Under the pieces are notes generated by a model that had not been told where the DNA came from, did not search any database, and saw only the letters and a program-made list of their open reading frames with translations. Positions 15,472-22,846 of a stretch of 30,174 nucleotides of DNA are shown piece by piece (the first letter of the stretch is position 1; each line of letters begins with the position of its first letter). The stretch is from a virus: positions 1 through 30,174 of the IMG/VR virus record IMGVR_UViG_3300042154_001170; one strand, given 5' to 3'. A program made the position numbers and the translations under genes.

Positions 15472-15596
15472 TGGCATATACTAAAAACGAAAACAAACTA
15501 AAAATATTCCTTCAAAAAATCGATAATGAAAAGAACATTAAACCAAATAAACGAGCTATTAGAGGGAATAGCAACGGCTCACCAACAAATAAATAG
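15471..15596 (+). CDS. Possible 41-aa basic protein overlapping the next gene
   Basis: An ATG overlapping the connector stop (TAATG) opens a 41-aa frame, MAYTKNENKLKIFLQKIDNE and a basic Asn-rich end. Its last 71 bases overlap the following gene, which starts at 15526. The coupled start and the 55 bases otherwise left empty support translation. The heavy overlap and the poor second half argue against. It could be a leader that couples translation of the next gene. Confidence 0.35.
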   Translation: MAYTKNENKLKIFLQKIDNEKNIKPNKRAIRGNSNGSPTNK

Positions 15597-16158
15597 CTAC
15601 GGGATAGGAGATCTTTACGACCTTGTGGCCAATGGTGCTGTTACCTATCCTTTGATGTTTACTGTTATCAATCCAGGTCAGATACAAGGAAAGCAAATGA
15701 GCTTAAACTTGTCTTTGTTATTCATGGATTTGGTGCATAAAGATCAACACAACGAACTTGAGGTGTTGAGTGATCAATTGCAGATCGGAACTGATGTAGT
15801 GGCTCAGTTACGCGCTCCATTATATGAGGATTGGTTTATAGTTGGCGATTCGGTAAGTTTTGAGGACTTTACAGAGCGGTTTAATGACGAAGTAGCGGGA
15901 TATAAAATTGACATTACATTAAATTTATCAGAGCAATTTAATCTCTGCGCCTTGCCAATTGTGGGCGCTCCGGCTGGTCCTTCCGAATGTTCGCCATCAT
16001 TGGTACAAAACAGCGATTTGTCATATTTAGTATATGTAGCAAGTGGAGGCACATTGACTTTACCCGATACAGTAATTAACTTTAACGTGGGTGGAAATAT
16101 AACAACAACAACAATTCCAACGCTTAAGACTGAAACAATAAACGTAGTATGGCAATAG
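15526..16158 (+). CDS. Putative tail terminator / neck protein
   Basis: This 210-aa protein starts MKRTLNQINELLEGIATAHQQINSYG, followed by GIGDLYDLVANGAVTYPLMF. Then come hydrophobic and strand segments and an acidic stretch YEDWFIVGDSVSFEDF. In Bacteroidota phages this family sits between the portal/connector genes and the fibers, which fits a tail-terminator or neck role. The C-terminal end is Thr-rich. The last 10 bases overlap the fiber gene. Function is inferred from place and family resemblance. Confidence 0.5.
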   Translation: MKRTLNQINELLEGIATAHQQINSYGIGDLYDLVANGAVTYPLMFTVINPGQIQGKQMSLNLSLLFMDLVHKDQHNELEVLSDQLQIGTDVVAQLRAPLYEDWFIVGDSVSFEDFTERFNDEVAGYKIDITLNLSEQFNLCALPIVGAPAGPSECSPSLVQNSDLSYLVYVASGGTLTLPDTVINFNVGGNITTTTIPTLKTETINVVWQ

Positions 16159-17480
16159 ATATTAACATTCCTTCACAAGTTGCGCAAACCATTACTAACG
16201 GTGTAACGGGTACAGCTCCCAGCCAGGATGCGGTGTTTGATGCTTTAGCACTTAAAGAGAATACCGCTAATAAAGGAGCTGCCAACGGTTACGCTCCGTT
16301 AAATAGTTCAACAAAGATTGATTCAAGCTACTTGCCTTCATACGTTGATGATGTAATTGAAGTGGCTAACTTTGCATCCTTGCCTGTAACTGGTGAGAGT
16401 GGAAAGATTTATATTACTTTAAATAATAACCTATTATTTCGTTGGGGCGGTACTGTATACGTTCAAGTTGGTGGACAGGATCCGGTGTGGGGTGGGATAG
16501 TTGGTACTTTGAGTAATCAAACGGACTTACAAACTGCTTTAGATGCTAAAGTGCCTTATACGGGTGCTATTTCAGATGTTAATTTAGGCGAGTTTGGTTT
16601 ATTAACGGGAAATTTAGAATTTGATACAACGCCTACCAATATTCCAACAGCGGCAGGTTCTATGGTGTGGAATGATACCGATGGGACATTAAATTTAAAA
16701 TTAAAAGGCGGTAATGTTACTTTACAGATAGGGCAAGAACAAGTTGTGAGAGCTGTTAATAAGACAGCCACTAACATTACGTTATTAGAGGCTAACTATC
16801 AAGCTGTAAGAGTAACGGGCGCACAAGGGCAACGATTGAAAGTTGATTTAGCTTTAGCAACAAATGATTTATTAAGTGCTGAAACAATTGGGTTAGTTAC
16901 AGAAACAATAGCTAACAATCAAGAGGGGTTTATCACTACTAGCGGTCTTGTTAGGGGCATTAATACAACGGGTAGTTTACAGAGTGAAACATGGATTGAT
17001 GGGGATATTGTTTATCTAAGCCCAACAACAGCGGGAAATTTAACGAATATTAAACCAATTGCGCCTAATCACTTAATCATTATAGGCTATGTGGTTTCTG
17101 CGCATATAACACAAGGGACTATCTTTGTCAAAGTTGATAATGGTTATGAATTAAATGAGCTACACAACGTTTTAATTAATGGTTCTTTAGCTAATAATGA
17201 CGCTTTGATTTATGAAAGTAGCACTCAGCTTTGGAAGAATAAGGTTTTAAACACTATCAACGGCAGTTCATTAATTGGAAGTGGTAACATAGTTACTACT
17301 TATATTCGTAGACATGAAACAACTTCAAGTTATGATTATTTAGGTTATGCGTTGAGTGGAACTTCCGAAAGTTCAGCAACATGGACATTAACACGATTAA
17401 CACTATCAAGCAGCGGAATAAGCGCAGTAATGCACGCAACAGATTCATGGAATAATAGAGTAACAGCAACTTATATATAA
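16149..17480 (+). CDS. Tail fiber protein
   Basis: This 443-aa protein is rich in Asn, Thr, Gly and Val and has a modular fiber layout. It starts with a short N-terminal attachment part (TNGVTGTAPSQDAVFDAL). A strand-rich collar with SSYLPSYVDDVIEV and KIYITLNNNLLFRWGGTVYVQV follows, which is a common phage fiber pattern. Repetitive beta segments come next, and then a C-terminal domain of alternating Ser/Thr strands (STWTLTRLTLSSSG-like as WTLTRLTLSSSG) ending in NNRVTATYI. It probably makes up or carries a host-binding fiber. No chaperone or catalytic motif was seen. Confidence 0.75.
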   Translation: MAIDINIPSQVAQTITNGVTGTAPSQDAVFDALALKENTANKGAANGYAPLNSSTKIDSSYLPSYVDDVIEVANFASLPVTGESGKIYITLNNNLLFRWGGTVYVQVGGQDPVWGGIVGTLSNQTDLQTALDAKVPYTGAISDVNLGEFGLLTGNLEFDTTPTNIPTAAGSMVWNDTDGTLNLKLKGGNVTLQIGQEQVVRAVNKTATNITLLEANYQAVRVTGAQGQRLKVDLALATNDLLSAETIGLVTETIANNQEGFITTSGLVRGINTTGSLQSETWIDGDIVYLSPTTAGNLTNIKPIAPNHLIIIGYVVSAHITQGTIFVKVDNGYELNELHNVLINGSLANNDALIYESSTQLWKNKVLNTINGSSLIGSGNIVTTYIRRHETTSSYDYLGYALSGTSESSATWTLTRLTLSSSGISAVMHATDSWNNRVTATYI

Positions 17481-17488
17481 TAGAAATT

Positions 17489-17671
17489 ATGATAGATTAT
17501 AAATACACATTTGTAAGTAGTAATATGGAGGGTGATATGTATGCCCTTGTAATGAATTGTTACTATTATGATAATGAAGGAAATAGGATTGAAGAAAAAT
17601 CCAAAAATGAAATAAATAAAACATTAACAGAATGTTTTGAGTTAGCTCAAGCTTTCATAATACCTGAATAG
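17489..17671 (+). CDS. Small hypothetical protein between fiber and spike
   Basis: This 60-aa acidic protein begins MIDYKYTFVSSNMEGDMY and contains NEINKTLTECFELAQAFI. I do not recognise it. It lies 8 bases after the fiber gene and 2 before the spike gene, so it is cotranscribed. Small proteins in such places sometimes serve as fiber assembly helpers, but nothing in the sequence shows this. Confidence 0.5.
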   Translation: MIDYKYTFVSSNMEGDMYALVMNCYYYDNEGNRIEEKSKNEINKTLTECFELAQAFIIPE

Positions 17672-17673
17672 TT

Positions 17674-19326
17674 ATGGCTGTTGTATTTGCGACTAAAAAT
17701 GGAAATTGGAATGACACAACTGTTTGGAGCAATGGTGCTATTCCAGTTTCAGATGATGATGTATATGCTAATGCATTTAGTATCCAATTAAATGCTGATG
17801 TAAATGTTAATACATTAAGAAATAATGCTCCTCCTGTTAGGTTAAACTATATGAATGTACCTAAAATGTTAAATAATACTTCTCCTAGTGGTTATGTAGC
17901 AAATGCATCTTTTAATTCAACAATTGCTTATACAGCATTTGACCAAGTAGCAGGGGTAAATTATTTTACTGGAACTATTAATAATTGGCTATCATTTAAA
18001 TATCCTTCAACTAAATTAAATGTAAGATATTCATTAACTTTTACTGCTTCTTTATATGCACAGGCTTGGAGATATGAAGGAAGCAATGATGGTATTAATT
18101 ATGACCCATTACATACTGTTACAGGAAATACTGCATTAACTTATTATAGTCCATTATTAACTTTTACAACTCCTTATTTATATTATCGAATTTTTGTAAC
18201 AGCTCAAATATATGCTCCTGGTGCATATATTGAAAGTTTTGAAATGACAGAGGATACTAATCCAAATCCTATTTATGGAGCAAGTTCGGGAGGTACTTTT
18301 AATAATACAACAACTAGAACGGTAATATTAAATGGAACTGATGGGTGTATATTTGGAGCTTTAACTGGCTCAACAGTAATTAATGCTGCACAAAATACAA
18401 CAGATATTTTATCAATAACATCAACTTACAATAAATTAACTAATAGTAATTTTGTTATTTCTGGAGCAAGTATAAGTGCTATACAAACAACAGGAACAGG
18501 AATAACTAATATAACAGGAGATTTATATAATGCGGGTAATGTTAGTTTTGACAATTCAAGAGCTGTGCTTGTAAATTCAAACTGCACAGTTAATATTACA
18601 GGAAGTTTATTTGGAGGCACATCAACAACCACAGGAGCTTTATTAATGAGTTCCGCATGTACAACAGGAATAATAACAATAACAGGAACTGTAAACGGAG
18701 GTAATATTTATTCAAATGGTTATGGAATTACTTTAAGTGGAACAGGAACATTAACTGTTATAGGAACAATAAATGCAACATTAACTCACTCGATTTATGT
18801 AACTTCATCGCCAACAATTAATATAAATGGAATAGTAAATGCAAATGCAGTTAATGGGACAAGTGGTGTTTTCATGTCTGCAATAACAAATACTCCAATA
18901 ATAAATTTAGTAGCTGGAGCAATTTTAAATAATAAAGGATTATACGCTGCAATAGTTAGCCGAAGATTAAGATTAAATCAAAATGCTAATGTTCAATGGG
19001 TGTTTCAAGATACAACAAATGCAGATGTAGCTTTATCAACAGGAACTCCTGCTGGGGGGATTTATCCTTCTGCTTCTGATGTAAGATATAACGTGGCTTA
19101 TGGTGCTAATCCAACAGTTTTTGGAACTTTAAGAGTGCCTCCTCCAAATAGTGTAGCTTTAAATGTACTTACTGATAATACAGTTGGAACGGCTTACTTA
19201 TCAGCTGCCGATGTATGGAATGTACTCAGCTCAAGTATAACAACAGCTGGAAGCATAGGAGAGCGATTGAAAGTAGCTTCAACAGTAGAGACAACAGGAG
19301 ACCAATTAGCGGCTTATATAGTTTAA
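17674..19326 (+). CDS. Tail spike with discoidin-like region and beta-helix
   Basis: This 550-aa protein begins like a G8-type or cell-surface beta-helix protein (ATKNGNWNDTTVWSNGAIPVSDDDV, residues 6-30). Residues about 60-193 resemble an F5/8 type C (discoidin) carbohydrate-binding domain: FNSTIAYTAFD, NNWLSFKY, then YEGSNDGINYDPL and a final IESFEMT. Residues about 200-460 are Thr/Asn/Ile-rich short repeats of the right-handed beta-helix kind. I infer binding, possibly cleavage, of a host surface polysaccharide; no catalytic residues were identified. The gene is noticeably AT-rich compared with the neighbouring structural genes, which may mean recent exchange. Confidence 0.7.
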   Translation: MAVVFATKNGNWNDTTVWSNGAIPVSDDDVYANAFSIQLNADVNVNTLRNNAPPVRLNYMNVPKMLNNTSPSGYVANASFNSTIAYTAFDQVAGVNYFTGTINNWLSFKYPSTKLNVRYSLTFTASLYAQAWRYEGSNDGINYDPLHTVTGNTALTYYSPLLTFTTPYLYYRIFVTAQIYAPGAYIESFEMTEDTNPNPIYGASSGGTFNNTTTRTVILNGTDGCIFGALTGSTVINAAQNTTDILSITSTYNKLTNSNFVISGASISAIQTTGTGITNITGDLYNAGNVSFDNSRAVLVNSNCTVNITGSLFGGTSTTTGALLMSSACTTGIITITGTVNGGNIYSNGYGITLSGTGTLTVIGTINATLTHSIYVTSSPTININGIVNANAVNGTSGVFMSAITNTPIINLVAGAILNNKGLYAAIVSRRLRLNQNANVQWVFQDTTNADVALSTGTPAGGIYPSASDVRYNVAYGANPTVFGTLRVPPPNSVALNVLTDNTVGTAYLSAADVWNVLSSSITTAGSIGERLKVASTVETTGDQLAAYIV

Positions 19327-19328
19327 TT

Positions 19329-19931
19329 ATGTGGGAAAACCTATCCGAGATTTTAAAAGCAATCAATAAATTAAGGTTTAAGATAATTATATTATTATTT
19401 ATTGGGACTTTGATTTATTGGTTTAAATCTGACATTTCAAAATTGATCACAGCGGAAAAGATTAATAAAGACATTAACAACAATGTGTTAATTAATAAGA
19501 TGCTTAACGATTTAATGTTTAAGTATTCAGCAGATAGGGCATATATATTTCAATTCCATAACACTATCAAATTTTATGACGGGACGCACAAAAACCACCA
19601 ATCTTGTACTTTTGAGGTGGTTAATTTAGGAATTTCAAGAGTATCAAGTCAACAGCAAAACATCCCGGTGAGCCTTTTTCCGGTGTTTCTTCAAGATGTA
19701 ATGTTTAATAAGATGCACTATCAAAACATTGATAACATGGAGGAGACTACAACACGCATAGAGCTAAGCAATCAGGGGGTTAAGTCGTTATACATAGCGC
19801 CATATTTTAAAGATGGGCAGTTTGTGGCTTATATCGGCTTAGATTACGTAAAGGACACAATGAAAACAAATATTAATTACTTGCAATTTCAAGGTTACAC
19901 AAATCAAATTGGTAATTTATTAACTGAATAA
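19329..19931 (+). CDS. Membrane-anchored GAF-like protein of the lysis cassette
   Basis: Started at the ATG at 19329, this is a 200-aa protein with one hydrophobic segment (KIIILLFIGTLIYWF, about residues 17-31) followed by a soluble domain. The soluble part has the order of a GAF-like sensor domain: MFKYSADRAYIFQFHNT, then a Glu/Val strand and loop, then LYIAPYFKDGQFVAYIGLDYV. A longer frame begins at 19215, but that part overlaps the spike gene, so the later start is preferred. Its place directly before the endolysin (TAATG overlap) suggests a role in lysis timing, perhaps as an accessory or spanin-like protein; this is inference. Confidence 0.6.
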   Translation: MWENLSEILKAINKLRFKIIILLFIGTLIYWFKSDISKLITAEKINKDINNNVLINKMLNDLMFKYSADRAYIFQFHNTIKFYDGTHKNHQSCTFEVVNLGISRVSSQQQNIPVSLFPVFLQDVMFNKMHYQNIDNMEETTTRIELSNQGVKSLYIAPYFKDGQFVAYIGLDYVKDTMKTNINYLQFQGYTNQIGNLLTE

Positions 19932-20341
19932 TGGAAAATATATCGAAACATATAACATTTGCAGAGGCCACACAGTCACCAACGGCGGCAAAACTAGGTA
20001 TTAATAACAACCCTGACAAAGCGCAGTTAGAAGCTATGAAATTAGTAGCAGAAAAGTGCTTTGAGCCTTTGCGTACATGGTATAATAAGCCGATTAAGGT
20101 AAACAGCTTCTTCAGATCTGATTTGTTGAATAGGGCTGTAAAAGGATCTTTAACTTCACAACATAAAAAAGGTGAAGCGATTGACATTGACGCCGGAAGC
20201 AAAGAGGAAAACAAAAAGATTTTCGAGTATATTAAAAATCATTTAGACTTTGATCAGGTAATAAATGAATATAACTACTCATGGGTGCATGTTAGCTACT
20301 CTAAAACAAAGAATCGTAAACAAATACTTATAATAAAATGA
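19931..20341 (+). CDS. Peptidase M15 endolysin
   Basis: This 136-aa protein is a zinc D,D- or L,D-peptidase of the M15_3 type, which cuts the peptide part of peptidoglycan at the end of infection. The zinc-site pattern is complete: H78 and D85 in SQHKKGEAIDID and H120 in WVHVSY, with E113 just upstream as the likely catalytic acid. It has no signal peptide, so release probably needs the holin. The length is normal for a single-domain phage M15 enzyme. It is coupled on both sides (TAATG upstream, ATGA downstream). Confidence 0.88.
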   Translation: MENISKHITFAEATQSPTAAKLGINNNPDKAQLEAMKLVAEKCFEPLRTWYNKPIKVNSFFRSDLLNRAVKGSLTSQHKKGEAIDIDAGSKEENKKIFEYIKNHLDFDQVINEYNYSWVHVSYSKTKNRKQILIIK

Positions 20342-20547
20342 ATATAAAAGAAAGATTTTTAGCACCAACTCCCAAGTTTTGGCGCAAAGTACGAAATGTA
20401 ATGATAGGAGTCGGAACATTTAGCGCGGCGGTTATAGCAACTCCGGCAGCTTTACCCATTGGCTTAGTTACTTTGGCCACATATGGGCTTACAATTGGCT
20501 CAATAGGAGCAGCACTTAGTCAGTTAACAGTAGAAGATAAAAAATAA
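20338..20547 (+). CDS. Holin-like small membrane protein
   Basis: This 69-aa protein has a basic amphipathic start (MNIKERFLAPTPKFWRKV) and one or two hydrophobic stretches (about residues 20-40 and 42-62) separated by Pro residues, then an acidic end (TVEDKK). Size, membrane segments and the ATGA coupling to the endolysin fit a holin. The hydrophobic parts could make two short membrane helices. Holins share little sequence, so the call rests on context. Confidence 0.6.
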   Translation: MNIKERFLAPTPKFWRKVRNVMIGVGTFSAAVIATPAALPIGLVTLATYGLTIGSIGAALSQLTVEDKK

Positions 20548-20561
20548 TTGATTTGAAAATC

Positions 20562-20592
20562 AAGTAGTTAGAGAAATTTAACTACTTTTTTT
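20562..20592 (+). terminator. Intrinsic terminator after the lysis cassette
   Basis: A 9-bp stem, AAGTAGTTA (20562-20570) with TAACTACTT (20579-20587), closes an 8-nt loop and is followed by a run of seven T (20586-20592). It lies 14 bases after the holin-like gene and separates the virion/lysis genes from the early region. Confidence 0.88.
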
Positions 20593-20603
20593 ATGTTTTG
20601 ATG

Positions 20604-20642
20604 TAAATAAATTTGTTAGTATTAAATTTATTACGATATTTG
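20604..20642 (+). repeat. Direct repeat copy 1 (39 bp, early promoter)
   Basis: Copy 1 of a 39-bp direct repeat that contains an entire promoter. The first 30 bp are identical to 22145-22174, and the last 9 differ at two positions. The copies bracket the DnaA-like/HTH gene block. Confidence 0.9.
20612..20642 (+). promoter_or_regulatory. Early promoter 1
   Basis: TTTG (20612-20615) and GATATTTG (20635-20642) are separated by 19 bases. This is one mismatch from the Bacteroidota consensus TTTG-N19-TAnnTTTG. The site directly follows the terminator and faces the early genes. The stretch 20604-20633 is repeated exactly at the second early promoter (22145-22174), so the promoter pair is homologous. 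Confidence 0.75.
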
Positions 20643-20687
20643 TAACAGAAACAACGACAAAAACTAACTTATTAAAAAATAGAAATC

Positions 20688-20816
20688 ATGAAAACAAAAA
20701 TGATAGCAAAAACAGTTAAGCCAGCGAGAAGATGCCAAAATTTTAATCATTGGGCAGAGTATATTAAATTAACAGTACAAACCATTAAATTAAAAGACAA
20801 TGAGAACAATAAATGA
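20688..20816 (+). CDS. Small basic protein (42 aa)
   Basis: This is the first frame after early promoter 1, with an A-rich leader before its ATG. It starts MKTKMIAKTVKPARRC and has a helical middle (FNHWAEYIKLTVQTIKL). It overlaps the next gene by 17 bases. The Lys/Arg-rich N-terminus could bind nucleic acid or a host protein, as small early phage proteins often do. I do not recognise it. Confidence 0.5.
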   Translation: MKTKMIAKTVKPARRCQNFNHWAEYIKLTVQTIKLKDNENNK

Positions 20817-21027
20817 ATTATTACAAGATATTAAGTACATAAATCAAGAAAATATCATAGATCATACTAATGATTTTGAAGATTTAAAAATTAAAATTAA
20901 ATTTTATGATTTGCATAATTTACAAGAAGAAAAAAGAATTGCTGAAATAAAATTAGAATCAATGACATATATTTTAGCTGATTATAAACAAATGTATAAT
21001 GATTTAATTAAATTAATAAAACTTTAA
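20800..21027 (+). CDS. Hypothetical early protein (75 aa)
   Basis: This 75-aa, Ile/Lys/Asp-rich protein is predicted to be two or three helices (LQDIKYINQENI, KIKFYDLHNLQEEKRIAEIKL, YKQMYNDLIKLIKL). It is strongly AT-rich. It lies in the run of small genes after early promoter 1. No motif suggests a function. Confidence 0.55.
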   Translation: MRTINELLQDIKYINQENIIDHTNDFEDLKIKIKFYDLHNLQEEKRIAEIKLESMTYILADYKQMYNDLIKLIKL

Positions 21028-21031
21028 AAAT

Positions 21032-21310
21032 ATGAAAACAATAAATAAAATAAACAAGATTAATGAGCTATGTTTAGAAATTCAAGATAAACAACTAGCG
21101 ACAGTGTTTACAAGGTATGCCGGCCATACAGATCAAATAGATATTACTTTATATCCGGGTGAGTGGAATGCTGATTATCCATACAAAGACATAATATTTA
21201 TTACGATTTATTGCTATAATCATGACAAGACATACAACGATTTGCAGTATTTTAAATTAGTTAATTATCTGCAATCAATATTATTAACAGGAATAATTGA
21301 AAAGCCATGA
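21032..21310 (+). CDS. Hypothetical early protein (92 aa)
   Basis: This 92-aa protein starts MKTINKINKINELCLEIQDK, then a strand-rich middle (ATVFTRYAGHTDQIDITLY) rich in Tyr and Asp. It lies 4 bases after the previous gene, and its stop overlaps the DnaA-like gene start (ATGA at 21307). I do not recognise it. Coupling to the DnaA-like gene suggests a related role. Confidence 0.55.
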   Translation: MKTINKINKINELCLEIQDKQLATVFTRYAGHTDQIDITLYPGEWNADYPYKDIIFITIYCYNHDKTYNDLQYFKLVNYLQSILLTGIIEKP

Positions 21311-21624
21311 ATTACTTTACAATACCCGGAATATTAAAAGTAGATATAAATCCGGAAAATTTATTCAATGCAATCGAAAAAGTTACCGGTATAAGTAAGA
21401 ATGTTTTGTGTTCACCGGCAAGGCAAAGGCCTATTGTAGAAGCTCGTTATATCTTTGCTTATATCATAAGAAAGAAAACTAATTTATCTTTATTAGAAAT
21501 CGGTAATTTACTAAACAAGAATCATTCATCAATAATATTTTATAATAAACAGATGGATTGGTTTATTAAGTCAGACGAAAATTTAATTAATCTTTACAAA
21601 AAAACACTAAATCAATTATGCTAA
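21307..21624 (+). CDS. Stand-alone DnaA domain IV-like DNA-binding protein
   Basis: This 105-aa protein matches the C-terminal DNA-binding domain of the replication initiator DnaA, without its AAA+ part. The clearest segment is PARQRPIVEARYIFAYIIRK (37-56), followed by SLLEIGNLLNKNHSSIIFY (61-79). This corresponds to the basic loop, helix-turn-helix and the 'DHSTV'-like signature (here NHSSI) of domain IV. It should bind DNA in a sequence-specific way. It could bind phage origin sites, act as a transcription factor, or compete with host DnaA. The next gene, an HTH regulator, overlaps by 7 bases. Confidence 0.8.
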   Translation: MNYFTIPGILKVDINPENLFNAIEKVTGISKNVLCSPARQRPIVEARYIFAYIIRKKTNLSLLEIGNLLNKNHSSIIFYNKQMDWFIKSDENLINLYKKTLNQLC

Positions 21625-21806
21625 CACTTGAACAAGTGATGTTGAAAGCCTCAGATCACAGAAAGAAAAAATTAATCAGTAAAAATTCAATTGCGGTTAA
21701 AATGAAAGTAAGTCCGCAAAGGATAACTGCATGGGAAAACGGGAAAAACAAACCAAGAGCAGATTATTTTTTACAATATTTATCATTAATAGGGTATAAG
21801 TTATGA
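21618..21806 (+). CDS. Small XRE-type helix-turn-helix regulator
   Basis: This 62-aa protein has the order of a Cro/CI-type HTH: SKNSIAVKMKVSPQRITAWENGKNKP, with the second helix at VSPQRITAWE. There is no dimerisation or ligand domain. It probably represses or activates an early promoter. It sits directly after the DnaA-like gene and between the two homologous early promoters, which are candidate targets. The stop overlaps the next start (ATGA). Confidence 0.75.
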   Translation: MLTLEQVMLKASDHRKKKLISKNSIAVKMKVSPQRITAWENGKNKPRADYFLQYLSLIGYKL

Positions 21807-22147
21807 AAAGCAAATTACAACAATCATTAGAAAAAAAAGCAAAAACAATCATAGAAATAAGTAATTATGTAGATGATTTTTGTACACTTCAAGAGAGAGA
21901 ATATATTCTTGAATTAATTAAAAAAAGAGATATTGATTTTTATAAAACTATAACTAATAATCATATGACATTTACATACGGAGATAAATATTTTTATCCA
22001 GCGAATGAGGTTTTTATATGTATTCCAAAAAATTCAAAATTTAAAGGATTAAAGAAATTTTGTAGTAATATAGTTTATAATGAATTAAAACAAGATTATA
22101 ATAAATATAAAAAAAATTTTAACGGATATTTTGATATATCAATATAA
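21803..22147 (+). CDS. Hypothetical AT-rich early protein (114 aa)
   Basis: This 114-aa protein has an N-terminal helix (LQQSLEKKAKTIIEISNYV), a middle with Tyr/Phe/Asp, and a C-terminal basic stretch (ELKQDYNKYKKNFNG). It is among the most AT-rich genes of the window and is the last gene before early promoter 2. I do not recognise it. Confidence 0.5.
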   Translation: MKSKLQQSLEKKAKTIIEISNYVDDFCTLQEREYILELIKKRDIDFYKTITNNHMTFTYGDKYFYPANEVFICIPKNSKFKGLKKFCSNIVYNELKQDYNKYKKNFNGYFDISI

Positions 22148-22183
22148 ATAAATTTGTTAGTATTAAATTTATTAGTATATTTG
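22145..22183 (+). repeat. Direct repeat copy 2 (39 bp, early promoter)
   Basis: Copy 2 of the promoter-bearing repeat, 1541 bp downstream of copy 1. Its -7 box is the better match to consensus, so it may be the stronger promoter. Confidence 0.9.
22153..22183 (+). promoter_or_regulatory. Early promoter 2
   Basis: TTTG (22153-22156), 19 bases, then TATATTTG (22176-22183) is a perfect match to the Bacteroidota consensus. Including flanks, 22145-22183 equals 20604-20642 except for two bases near the -7 box. It lies a few bases before the ATG at 22188, so the transcript would be nearly leaderless. Confidence 0.85.
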
Positions 22184-22187
22184 AACT

Positions 22188-22376
22188 ATGGAAGACTACG
22201 AAAACTATTTATATGCTCAGATGCGCTGGCATGAAAAAAACAAAGCTTACGAATTAAACCAAATCATGTTGCAAATTGAGGAAAAACAAAACGAACTAGA
22301 ATTTTTGCAATCTGAAATAAAATTCTTACAAACTCAATACGATGAATTAAACAGTACTAATCAATTCGACCTATGA
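22188..22376 (+). CDS. Small coiled-coil protein (62 aa)
   Basis: This 62-aa protein is almost entirely one helix with a heptad-like pattern (LNQIMLQIEEKQNELEF, then SEIKFLQTQYDELN). It is the first gene after early promoter 2 and its stop overlaps the ERF gene start (ATGA at 22373). A role as a dimeric partner of the recombination proteins is possible, but nothing in the sequence proves it. Confidence 0.55.
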   Translation: MEDYENYLYAQMRWHEKNKAYELNQIMLQIEEKQNELEFLQSEIKFLQTQYDELNSTNQFDL

Positions 22377-22846
22377 AAACACTAACCGATAAACTATTGG
22401 AATTTCAAAAGCAAATTTCAGTTATTAAAAAGGATGCTAAAAATCCACACTTCAAAAATACTTATGCGACATTAAAACAAGTATTAAGCGAGGTTAAACC
22501 GATACTTAATGAAGTAGGTTTATTGTTAACCCAGCCTATTGATGAGCGCGGTATAGGTACTGTAATAACAGATGGTAAGGATTCAATCAGTTCATTTATT
22601 CCTTTGCCTTCCGGACTTGCTCCGCAGCCATTAGGAAGTGCGATCAGTTACTTTAGAAGGTACACTATCTGTTCATTGTTAGCCTTAGAGATTGATGACG
22701 ATGACGCGCAGTTAACAACTACCAGCAAACCAATTGCAACAAAGGAAAACATCGAGAAAGCAAAGAACGGCAATTTCACGATCCAACAAATTAAACAACA
22801 CTATACAGTAACTAAAGAAATGGAGGCTTATTATGAATCTTTATAA
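22373..22846 (+). CDS. ERF family single-strand annealing protein
   Basis: This 157-aa protein matches the ERF recombinase family, which anneals complementary single strands in phage recombination. The family block PLGSAISYFRRYTICSLLALEID lies near residues 84-106, preceded by FKNTYATLKQVLSEVKPILNEVGL (about 27-50), and followed by an acidic patch (DDDD). The C-terminal third is a short linker and helix. It overlaps the next gene by 14 bases and belongs with the SSB-like and nuclease genes downstream. Confidence 0.88.
   Translation: MKTLTDKLLEFQKQISVIKKDAKNPHFKNTYATLKQVLSEVKPILNEVGLLLTQPIDERGIGTVITDGKDSISSFIPLPSGLAPQPLGSAISYFRRYTICSLLALEIDDDDAQLTTTSKPIATKENIEKAKNGNFTIQQIKQHYTVTKEMEAYYESL

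Noticed and set aside
19215-19328. Longer start for the GAF-like membrane protein
   Set aside because: The extension overlaps the end of the spike gene and is Arg/Ser-rich without pattern. The ATG at 19329, 2 bases after the spike stop, puts the membrane segment near the N-terminus as expected.
21174-21182. A TTATCCATA sequence resembling a DnaA box, just upstream of the DnaA-like gene
   Set aside because: It is a single site with one mismatch inside a coding region of AT-rich DNA, so chance is enough to explain it.
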